64,000 bases of DNA from contig NC_021291.1 of the NCBI RefSeq assembly GCF_000319575.2, forward strand, positions 372,001 through 436,000. The letters are read 5' to 3'. Below, piece after piece: positions 57,807 through 64,000 of this stretch. Each line of letters starts with the position of its first letter. Positions within the stretch are counted from its first letter, which is position 1. Made by a program: the position numbers and the translations under genes. Source of the DNA: Spiribacter salinus M19-40. GTDB taxonomy: Bacteria > Pseudomonadota > Gammaproteobacteria > Nitrococcales > Nitrococcaceae. The notes beneath the pieces are model-generated. The model was not told the origin of the DNA, did not search any database, and saw only the letters and a list, made by a program, of their open reading frames with translations.

Positions 57807-58321
57807 CGTGCCGCTCCACTGGCAATACGGGCATCCAGCCGATCATGCTGGGTGTGCGCAAGGGCCACGGCGAGGGCGTCGGCGGCGTCTTCGCGCAGTG
57901 TGCCTTGCAGCCCGAGCGTGGCGCGCACCATGTATCCCACCTGGCTTTTATCGGCGCCGCCTCGGCCGACGAGCGCCTGTTTGACCGCGCGCGCGCTGTA
58001 TTCATGCACCGCAAGGCCGCCGCCAGCGCAAGCGCAGATGGCGGCGCCACGGGCCTGACCGAGCTTCAGGGCCGATTGCACGTTTCGATTCACAAACACC
58101 TCTTCAACCGCTGACTCCGTGGCTTCATGCTCTGCGATAACGGCCGTGAGGCCGGTGAAAATGGTGTGCAATCGTGCCGCAAAGGCCCCGGTGCCCGCCT
58201 GGATGACGCCGCTTGCGACATAAATGGCCTGGCTGCCGCTCACCTCAATCACGCCAAAGCCGGTTTTGACCGAGCCCGGGTCGATGCCAAGGATGCGACG
58301 CGCTGTGCGCTGGCCTGACAT
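57803..58321 (-). CDS. ruvC: RuvC crossover-junction endonuclease
   Basis: A 172-residue RNase H-fold resolvase; catalytic residues visible as G-I-D-P-G-S near residue 10, E-E-V-F-V near 70 and D-A-A-D-A-L near 140. It cuts Holliday junctions symmetrically. The start at 58321 leaves a standard N-terminus; the upstream extension of the frame is antisense-like sequence within yebC. Confidence 0.96.
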   Translation of the reverse strand: MSGQRTARRILGIDPGSVKTGFGVIEVSGSQAIYVASGVIQAGTGAFAARLHTIFTGLTAVIAEHEATESAVEEVFVNRNVQSALKLGQARGAAICACAGGGLAVHEYSARAVKQALVGRGGADKSQVGYMVRATLGLQGTLREDAADALAVALAHTQHDRLDARIASGAAR

Positions 58322-58328
58322 GGCTGCT

Positions 58329-59072
58329 TCAGACCGCCTCATAGGCGGATTCCTGGAACTCCGCGTTGGTATAGACATGCTGCACGTCATCCAGGTCTTC
58401 AAGCCGCTCAATGAGACGAAGTGCTTTCGCGCCCTCTTCGCCGTCAAGCTCGCTGGTGGTTTCCGGGCGCATCGTAACCTCGGAATCTGCCGCCTCGAGC
58501 CCCCCGGCGACCAGTTGATCCCGCACAGCGGTGAACTCCTCGGGCGCGGTAAGCACTTCAAATGAGCCGTCAGAGTTCGCCAAGACGTCTTCAGCGCCGG
58601 CCTCAAGGGCCGCCTCCATCAGCCGATCTTCTTCAGTATCGGGCGGGAAGATCATGACACCGCGCTGTTGGAACATGAACGCCACGCAGCCATCGGTGCC
58701 GAGATTGCCGCCATGTTTGTTAAAGGCGTGGCGAATCTCGCTGACGGTGCGGTTGCGGTTATCCGTCATGCAGTCGGCCATGATGGCGATACCGCCCGGG
58801 CCATAGCCCTCAAATCGGGCCTCTTCGTAGGCGGCTGCCTCATCCGTGCCAGCGCCCCGTGCGGCCGCTTTTTCCACCTTGTCCTTGGGCATATTGACCG
58901 CCAGTGCCCGGTCAATTGCCAGACGCAAGCGCGGGTTGGTATCGGGATCATCGCCGCCCTGGCGCGCTGCCACGGTGATTTCGCGGATCATCTTGGTGAA
59001 GATCTTGCCGCGCTTGGCGTCCTGCGCCTTTTTGCGGTGCTGGATGTTCGCCCACTTGCTATGCCCTGCCAT
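58329..59072 (-). CDS. yebC: YebC/PmpR-family protein
   Basis: A 247-residue protein opening [14 protein letters not shown], with G-Y-G-P-G-G near residue 95 and N-K-H-G-G-N-L-G near 122. Reported as a transcription regulator and more recently as a ribosome factor easing proline-rich stalls. Starts the yebC-ruvCAB-tol cluster. Upstream in-frame starts overlap pabB's promoter. Confidence 0.95.
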   Translation of the reverse strand: MAGHSKWANIQHRKKAQDAKRGKIFTKMIREITVAARQGGDDPDTNPRLRLAIDRALAVNMPKDKVEKAAARGAGTDEAAAYEEARFEGYGPGGIAIMADCMTDNRNRTVSEIRHAFNKHGGNLGTDGCVAFMFQQRGVMIFPPDTEEDRLMEAALEAGAEDVLANSDGSFEVLTAPEEFTAVRDQLVAGGLEAADSEVTMRPETTSELDGEEGAKALRLIERLEDLDDVQHVYTNAEFQESAYEAV

Positions 59073-59162
59073 GATCCCCCTCGGTCTCTGCAACGATAGT
59101 TTTTGCGAAGTGGGCAGATTACCATGCGATGAACACACTCACAGGCGGTTGGTGCAGCGCGC

Positions 59163-60557
59163 ATGGCCGAAATCTCCCTGCCGTTTCCCGTTGACCCGGT
59201 GGCCACGTTTGGCGCCTTCCGGGCGCGATGGCCGTGCGCGGTCTGGCTGGACGGGGGGGCTGGCGGTGAGTACAGCATCATGGCCGCTGACCCAGCGGAG
59301 ACGCTGGTCGCGCGGACCGGCCGAACGTGGCGAACAACCGCTGCCGGGACGGAGTGCCTAAGCTGCGGCGACCCGCTGGCAGCCCTCAACGCGCGGTTGA
59401 CCGATCGCGCCGCATCGCGCAGCACGCAGCAGCCAGACTGGCCCGCCCCCTTCGCGGGGGGCGCAGTGGGTTATTTCAGTTATGAACTGGGCCGGCGGCT
59501 ACAGGGCCAGACGATCGCGCCCGAGGCTGACACGCTCACGGAAATGGCCGTCGGCCTCTATGACTGGGCGCTTGTGCTGGATCATGAGCGCGGAAAGGCG
59601 TGGCTGGCGGGTGAGGTGCCAAGCGAGGTGGCGGAATGGCTTGTCACCGGCCCGGAAACGTCGCCGGATGGCTGGGAAACGACCGGCCCGGTGATGGATG
59701 AGCCGGGCCTTGAGGCCTATGCATTGGCGTTCGATCAGGTCGCGCATTACCTGCGCGAGGGGGATTGTTATCAGGTCAACCTGACCCGCCGACTCGGTGC
59801 GCGTTTTCAAGGCGACCCGCTTGGGGTCTATCGCGAGTTCCGTGCGCTCGCTGGCGGGCCCTTTTCGGCCTACCTCGACCTGCCGGGTGGACCGGTGTTG
59901 AGTGGATCACCCGAGCGTTTTCTTCGACTACGCGACGGTCGGGTTGAGACACAGCCGATTAAGGGCACGCGTCCGCGGTCGGCGAATCCGGGGCAGGATG
60001 CAGCGGCGCGTGAGGCGCTGCTGGCCAGCCCGAAGGATCGCGCTGAGAACGTGATGATCGTGGATTTGCTGCGCAATGATCTGGGCCAGAGTTGCGAGAT
60101 TGGCAGTGTTCGCGTGCCGGCATTGTGCAGGGTGGAAAGTTTTGCCACGGTGCACCATATGGTCAGCGTCGTAACCGGACAGATGGCGCCTCAGCGCAGT
60201 GCAACCGATCTTTTGCGCGACTGCTTGCCGGGTGGATCGATCACCGGTGCGCCGAAGTTTCGGGCGATGGAAATCATTGACGAGCTTGAGGCCAAGCCGC
60301 GCGGTGTCTATTGCGGGGCCATTGGCTACATTGGCTATGACGGCGCCATGGATACCAATATCGCGATCCGCACACTGACGGCGCGCAATGGCTGGTTGGA
60401 TTATCGCGCGGGCGGAGGGGTCGTCATCGACTCTCGCTGTCGGGAAGAATTCGACGAGACCGAATCCAAAGCGAGCGCCTTTCGGCAGTTGGTTGAACAC
60501 GGGCAGCGGGCCGATGCTGCATTACGGCAGAACGGTCAACTCGCTGATACCATGTGA
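59163..60557 (+). CDS. pabB: Aminodeoxychorismate synthase component I
   Basis: A 464-residue chorismate-utilising enzyme: V-N-L-T-R-R near residue 204, P-I-K-G-T-R-P-R near 267, D-L-L-R-N-D-L near 302 and the C-terminal [10 protein letters not shown] near 358. Together with PabA it aminates chorismate towards p-aminobenzoate for folate. Absence of a TrpE-type N-terminal signature and the P-I-K-G-T motif favour PabB over TrpE. Divergent from yebC. Confidence 0.92.
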   Translation: MAEISLPFPVDPVATFGAFRARWPCAVWLDGGAGGEYSIMAADPAETLVARTGRTWRTTAAGTECLSCGDPLAALNARLTDRAASRSTQQPDWPAPFAGGAVGYFSYELGRRLQGQTIAPEADTLTEMAVGLYDWALVLDHERGKAWLAGEVPSEVAEWLVTGPETSPDGWETTGPVMDEPGLEAYALAFDQVAHYLREGDCYQVNLTRRLGARFQGDPLGVYREFRALAGGPFSAYLDLPGGPVLSGSPERFLRLRDGRVETQPIKGTRPRSANPGQDAAAREALLASPKDRAENVMIVDLLRNDLGQSCEIGSVRVPALCRVESFATVHHMVSVVTGQMAPQRSATDLLRDCLPGGSITGAPKFRAMEIIDELEAKPRGVYCGAIGYIGYDGAMDTNIAIRTLTARNGWLDYRAGGGVVIDSRCREEFDETESKASAFRQLVEHGQRADAALRQNGQLADTM

Positions 60558-60591
60558 AGTCAGTCCTTTATTCGGAGTAGGAGGCAAGGCC

Positions 60592-61770
60592 ATGGAAAAC
60601 GTCGTCATTACCGCCGCTGGGCGCAGCGCTGTGGGGACTTTTGGCGGAACGCTATCCGCATTAACCGCCGCGGAAATCGGCTCTCAGGTGATTCGTGGGG
60701 TGCTGGAGCGGGCCTCCGTTGACCCCCAGATCATCGATGAGGTGATTCTCGGGCAGGTCCTGACCGCCGCATGCGGGATGAATCCAGCCCGTCAGGCTGC
60801 GTTGAACGCCGGTCTACCGGTGACCACACCGGCAATGACCCTCAACAAGGTCTGCGGGAGTGGCCTCAAGGCAACCCATCTGGCCAGCCAGGCGATTCGG
60901 CTGGAAGACGCCGGTGTTGTCCTGGCCGGTGGCCAGGAGTCCATGAGCAACGCTCCGCACGCGCTGCCCAATTCCCGCAAAGGTCAGCGGATGGGGCCGT
61001 GGACGATGGATGACACCATGATCAAGGATGGATTGTGGGATGCCTTTAACGACTACCACATGGGCGTGACGGCCGAGAATCTGGCCGAGGATTTCGGCAT
61101 CAGCCGCGAGGAGCAGGACGCGTTTGCGGCGCGCTCCCAGCAGCTTGCCGAGGCCGCTCAGAAGGCAGGCCGTTTCGCGGACGAGATCGTCCCGGTCGAG
61201 ATTCCCCAGCGTAAGGGCGACCCGGTGGTCTTTGATACCGACGAGTTTCCGCGCCACGGCAGCACCGCGGAAGGGTTTGCCAAAGCTCGCGCGGCGTTTA
61301 AGAAAGACGGCAGTGTGACCGCGGCCAACGCCTCAGGCATTAACGATGGGGCGGCCGTGGTGCTGATGATGTCCGAGAGTCGCGCGAAGGCGCTCGGCCT
61401 TGAGCCCATCGCCCGCATTAAGGCCTACGCCAATGCGGGCGTTGAGCCGCGGATCATGGGGAGCGGCCCGATTCCTGCCACGCGGCGCTGCCTCGAGCGT
61501 GCCGGGTGGGGCGTCGACGACCTGGATTTGATCGAATCCAACGAGGCTTTTGCGGCTCAGGCGCTCGCCGTGAGCAAAGAGATCGGCTGGGATCCAGAAA
61601 AGGTCAATGTGAACGGTGGCGCGATCTCGATCGGTCATCCGATAGGCGCCTCTGGGGCGCGCATCCTGGTGACATTGCTCCACGAAATGCAGCGCCGGGA
61701 TGTTCAGCGCGGGCTGGCGACGCTCTGCATTGGCGGCGGTCAGGGCGTCGCACTGGCTGTTGAGCGCTAA
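60592..61770 (+). CDS. phaA: Acetyl-CoA C-acetyltransferase (PHB beta-ketothiolase)
   Basis: A 392-residue thiolase with catalytic Cys in N-K-V-C-G-S-G near residue 88, G-G-Q-E-S-M-S near 107, His in G-G-A-I-S-I-G-H-P near 345 and Cys in C-I-G-G-G near 378. Condenses two acetyl-CoA to acetoacetyl-CoA, the first step of polyhydroxybutyrate synthesis. The ATG at 60592 has AGGAGG upstream. phaR follows after 27 bases. Confidence 0.95.
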   Translation: MENVVITAAGRSAVGTFGGTLSALTAAEIGSQVIRGVLERASVDPQIIDEVILGQVLTAACGMNPARQAALNAGLPVTTPAMTLNKVCGSGLKATHLASQAIRLEDAGVVLAGGQESMSNAPHALPNSRKGQRMGPWTMDDTMIKDGLWDAFNDYHMGVTAENLAEDFGISREEQDAFAARSQQLAEAAQKAGRFADEIVPVEIPQRKGDPVVFDTDEFPRHGSTAEGFAKARAAFKKDGSVTAANASGINDGAAVVLMMSESRAKALGLEPIARIKAYANAGVEPRIMGSGPIPATRRCLERAGWGVDDLDLIESNEAFAAQALAVSKEIGWDPEKVNVNGGAISIGHPIGASGARILVTLLHEMQRRDVQRGLATLCIGGGQGVALAVER

Positions 61771-61797
61771 CCGAAAACGATAAGGAGGCTGCAGACG

Positions 61798-62334
61798 ATG
61801 GCCGACAACCGTCTCATCAAGAAATACCCCAACCGGCGTCTCTACGACACGGCCATCAGCAGCTACATCACACTGGCCGATGTCAAAGGGCTGGTGCTCG
61901 ACGGCGTTGAGTTCCAGGTCACGGATGCAAAGACGGGCACGGATTTGACCCGAACCATTCTGCTGCAAATTATCAGCGAGGAGGAGGAAGGGGGCGAGCC
62001 CATTTTCTCCAGCGAGCTGCTGGCGCAGATCATCCGAGCGTATGGCGGCAATATGCAGAATCTGCTGACCAGTTATCTCGAAAAGAGCATGGAGCTGTGG
62101 GCGGATCAGCAACGGGAGATGCGGGAGCGGGCGCGCCATTTCATGGATGCCAATAACCCCGTTCAGGTCCTCTCGCAAATTGCCGAACAGAACTTGAGCA
62201 TCTGGCAGCAAGCGATGGATAGCTTCAAGACACAGCAGCGTTCCAGCTCAAGCGATTCATCCGATAAAGATGAGGCTTCGAGGCCTTCGTCAGCGCCGGA
62301 AAACCGCAACAAAAAGGGCTCAGACCAGACCTGA
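61798..62334 (+). CDS. phaR: PhaR polyhydroxyalkanoate synthesis repressor
   Basis: A 178-residue regulator: R-L-I-K-K-Y-P-N-R-R-L-Y-D-T near residue 4 and the DNA-binding/PHB-accumulation domain to about 120, then a Ser/Asp-rich tail. It represses phasin and pha genes and is released by binding nascent PHB granules. Sits between phaA and phaB; the palindrome before phaB is its likely target. A terminator follows at 62361. Confidence 0.94.
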   Translation: MADNRLIKKYPNRRLYDTAISSYITLADVKGLVLDGVEFQVTDAKTGTDLTRTILLQIISEEEEGGEPIFSSELLAQIIRAYGGNMQNLLTSYLEKSMELWADQQREMRERARHFMDANNPVQVLSQIAEQNLSIWQQAMDSFKTQQRSSSSDSSDKDEASRPSSAPENRNKKGSDQT

Positions 62335-62360
62335 GTCCTGCCGATTTCAACGTCGCTGAA

Positions 62361-62380
62361 CCGCCCTTGTGGCGGCTTTT
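62361..62380 (+). terminator. Rho-independent terminator after phaR
   Basis: CCGCC-CTTGT-GGCGG followed by CTTTT, 27 bases past the phaR stop and 8 bases before the phaB -35 element. It insulates phaB. Confidence 0.75.
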
Positions 62381-62387
62381 CGGCGCG

Positions 62388-62416
62388 TTGACACACCTTT
62401 TTACCGTCTCTATGAT
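62388..62416 (+). promoter_or_regulatory. Sigma70 promoter of phaB
   Basis: TTGACA (62388-62393), a 17-bp spacer and TATGAT (62411-62416): a perfect -35, one mismatch in the -10, ideal spacing. Confidence 0.85.
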
Positions 62417-62434
62417 GCTGTGCAACATTTTTCA

Positions 62435-62449
62435 TTGTGCGACGCACAA
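62435..62449. promoter_or_regulatory. Candidate PhaR operator before phaB
   Basis: TTGTGCG-A-CGCACAA, a perfect 7-bp-arm palindrome just downstream of the promoter start site and 15 bases before phaB. PhaR sites in other bacteria are TGC/GCA-rich, consistent with this one, and phaR is the adjacent gene. Blocking here would repress by roadblock. Confidence 0.6.
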
Positions 62450-62464
62450 GCATGGGAGGTCAGC

Positions 62465-63211
62465 ATGGCGGCGAGATTAGCTCTGGTTACCGGCGGTGAG
62501 GGTGGCATTGGTACCGAAATTTGCCGGCAGCTTGGCGCTGATGGACGGCGCATCGTGACCACCTGTCTCGATCCAGAGGCTGAGAACATCGAGGCCTGGG
62601 CGGAAAATCTGCGTCAGGAGGGCATCGACGCCAACTGGGTGCAGTGTGACGTCAGCGATTACGATGCCTGCGAAAAGATGGCCGAGACAGTCCGTGAGCA
62701 GTTTGGCGAAGTGGATGTGCTGGTTAACGTTGCCGGGATTACCCGCGACGGCTTCCTGCACAAGATGGCCTCCGATCAGTGGCGCTCGGTCATTGATATC
62801 AACTTGAACGGGGCATTCAACGTGACGCGGCAGTTCGTTGGCTCCATGCGCGAGCGCGGATTCGGGCGCATCGTGAACATTTCCTCCGTGAACGGTCAGT
62901 CCGGGCAATTTGGCCAGACGAACTACTCTGCGGCCAAGGCCGGCATGCACGGCTTCACCATGGCCGTCGCGAAAGAGGGTGCGCCCAAGGGCATCACGGC
63001 CAATACGGTGTCCCCGGGATATATCAAAACGAGCATGACCGATGCGATACCGGATCAGGTGCGCGAAGGTATCGTTGCCCAGATCCCGGCAGGTGATATG
63101 GGTGAGCCTGGCGATATTGCGCGAGCCGTTCGTTTTCTGACGGCTGATGAGGCGGGCTATATCAATGGTGCCAACCTGCCGGTCAACGGCGCGCTGTTCT
63201 GCAGCTTCTAG
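62465..63211 (+). CDS. phaB: Acetoacetyl-CoA reductase (NADPH)
   Basis: A 248-residue SDR: T-G-G-E-G-G-I-G near residue 9, N-V-A-G near 91, S-S-V-N near 142 and Y-S-A-A-K near 158. PhaB-type D-L-Y-like substitutions and the neighbours phaA and phaR support reduction of acetoacetyl-CoA to (R)-3-hydroxybutyryl-CoA. GGGAGG lies 6 bases before the ATG. No phaC synthase is in the window. Confidence 0.94.
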   Translation: MAARLALVTGGEGGIGTEICRQLGADGRRIVTTCLDPEAENIEAWAENLRQEGIDANWVQCDVSDYDACEKMAETVREQFGEVDVLVNVAGITRDGFLHKMASDQWRSVIDINLNGAFNVTRQFVGSMRERGFGRIVNISSVNGQSGQFGQTNYSAAKAGMHGFTMAVAKEGAPKGITANTVSPGYIKTSMTDAIPDQVREGIVAQIPAGDMGEPGDIARAVRFLTADEAGYINGANLPVNGALFCSF

Positions 63212-63269
63212 CGCCTGAGGCGTAGGGTAAAGAACAGGTGGGCTGTGATGCGTTGCAGCATGCCTGGCC

Positions 63270-63293
63270 AAAAAAGGGGAGACGATGTCTCCC
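63270..63293 (-). terminator. Terminator of the PfkB-type kinase gene
   Basis: GGGAGAC-GAT-GTCTCCC (63277-63293) followed on the minus strand by C-T-T-T-T-T-T; lies about 120 bases past the kinase stop. The remaining 200-base gap from phaB to the kinase gene holds no gene; a second inverted repeat (GGGCCAC/GTGGCCC, about 63334-63366) may add to termination. Confidence 0.75.
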
Positions 63294-63415
63294 GAAGGTT
63301 GCGCCCTCGTAATGGGACGCTTTATTAGGCAGTGGGCCACGTTCGTTTTTTGATCGGGTGTGGCCCGGCCTCCTCCTCTTGGCGCTATTCAATTCGCCTA
63401 TGACCCTAATGGGGG

Positions 63416-64000
63416 TCATTGATCGGCGCAACCCTTTTCGTTGTTGCGCCGCATCAGCTCGGCATCGACAACTTCTCGCATTGGGATAGCGGGTGCGGCG
63501 CCAGCCCTTGCCACGGAAAGACCGGCGACAGCACAGCCTCGACGTGCTGCCGCCTCAAGGGTTGCGCCTTCAGCCAGCGCTGCGGCAAGCCCACCGTTAA
63601 ACGCATCGCCCGCGCCAATCGTATCCACGACGCTATCGACCCGGATGGCCGGAACAAGGCCCTCAAAGCTCGGGCTGTTAATCCAGACCCCTTGAGCGCC
63701 CAGGGTAATCAGGACATGACCAACCCCCCGCTTGCGCAAGATCGAGGCGGCATCCCGGGCATCGTCCAGTGTCTCAACCGTGCCGCCAACCAGCAGCGCG
63801 GCCTCGGACTCGTTTGGGGTGAGGTAATCAATCAGGGGATACATCGCCTCGGGGATGACTTGGCCCGGTGCGGGATTCAGGATGACGGGCACCCCATGCT
63901 GATGGGCGGTCTCGATACCGTAACGACAGATTTCGAGCGGTAACTCCAGTTGGCTGACGAATATGGCGGAGCCGGCAATCACGGACTGGGCCGCGTCAAT
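63416..64000 (-). CDS. PfkB-family (ribokinase-like) sugar kinase, truncated by the window edge
   Basis: At least 195 residues, open through base 64000, so the N-terminus is outside the window. Visible: L-N-P-A-P-G-Q near the N-terminal part, L-T-P-N-E-S-E-A, L-I-T-L-G-A-Q-G-V-W and the ATP/anion-hole signature D-T-I-G-A-G-D-A-F-N-G-G with the catalytic Asp. This order matches ribokinase (RbsK), which phosphorylates ribose at O5. Substrate is inferred from resemblance only. Confidence 0.85.
   Translation of the reverse strand: MDAAQSVIAGSAIFVSQLELPLEICRYGIETAHQHGVPVILNPAPGQVIPEAMYPLIDYLTPNESEAALLVGGTVETLDDARDAASILRKRGVGHVLITLGAQGVWINSPSFEGLVPAIRVDSVVDTIGAGDAFNGGLAAALAEGATLEAAARRGCAVAGLSVARAGAAPAIPMREVVDAELMRRNNEKGCADQ

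Overview
The window looks like chromosome of a halophilic gammaproteobacterium, most likely Ectothiorhodospiraceae and close to Spiribacter. The evidence is high G+C, very acidic proteins (porin, MlaC-like protein, CpoB), a clear TeaABCD-type ectoine TRAP transporter operon, polyhydroxybutyrate genes, and typical gammaproteobacterial neighbourhoods (ampDE, sucCD, yebC-ruvCAB-tolQRAB-pal-cpoB). The genus is inferred; no rRNA gene is present. Most genes are housekeeping and tightly packed, often with 1-4 base stop/start overlaps.

Layout. 1-7.1 kb: a truncated AttH/CrtC-like lipocalin gene, an MlaC-like protein, an MFS exporter, a sirtuin, a DUF2256-photolyase pair and a porin. 7.3-15.8 kb: a DUF255 thioredoxin-fold protein, ampDE, teaABCD and a two-gene pilin/TadE-like unit. 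15.9-26 kb: sucCD, nadE, glnB, bamD, rluD, pgeF and clpB. 26-36 kb: an SDR and a metal-site-less M24 protein, aspS, an SMR exporter, dps, and a lipid/glycan locus (deacetylase, sulfotransferase-glycosyltransferase fusion, PlcP-like phosphoesterase). 36.3-47.3 kb is accessory: an orphan PIN toxin, then a ~9.5-kb genomic island between a 45-bp duplicate of the tRNA-Lys 3' end and the intact tRNA-Lys. The island holds a decayed IS3 element, a four-gene secreted/outer-membrane surface system with no clear family match, and a histidine kinase/response regulator pair; its base composition is visibly more A+T-rich. 47.4-64 kb: a GcvT-like protein, a PhnCDE-type transporter, the Tol-Pal and Ruv clusters, pabB, phaA-phaR-phaB and a truncated PfkB-type kinase.

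Strongest biological signal: tandem 11-bp Pho-box-like repeats stand upstream of three separate units: the porin (five half-sites in exact register), the divergent sulfotransferase-glycosyltransferase/PlcP promoter, and the phnDCE-type transporter. Together they suggest a phosphate-starvation response: porin uptake, a phosphorus-compound ABC transporter, and membrane lipid remodelling in which PlcP removes phospholipid headgroups and a fused sulfotransferase-GT4 enzyme, possibly with the deacetylase, builds a sulfated and/or glycosylated replacement lipid. The PlcP plus GT4 logic is known from marine and soil bacteria; the fusion to a sulfotransferase is the part I do not recognise. The second candidate for an undescribed system is the surface apparatus in the tRNA-Lys island.

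Other points: a diverged ~204-bp non-coding repeat occurs twice (upstream of clpB and upstream of the PIN toxin), a perfect 17-bp palindrome precedes dps, and phaB has a near-consensus sigma70 promoter with a perfect palindrome just downstream. No CRISPR array, rRNA operon or prophage structural cluster was seen.
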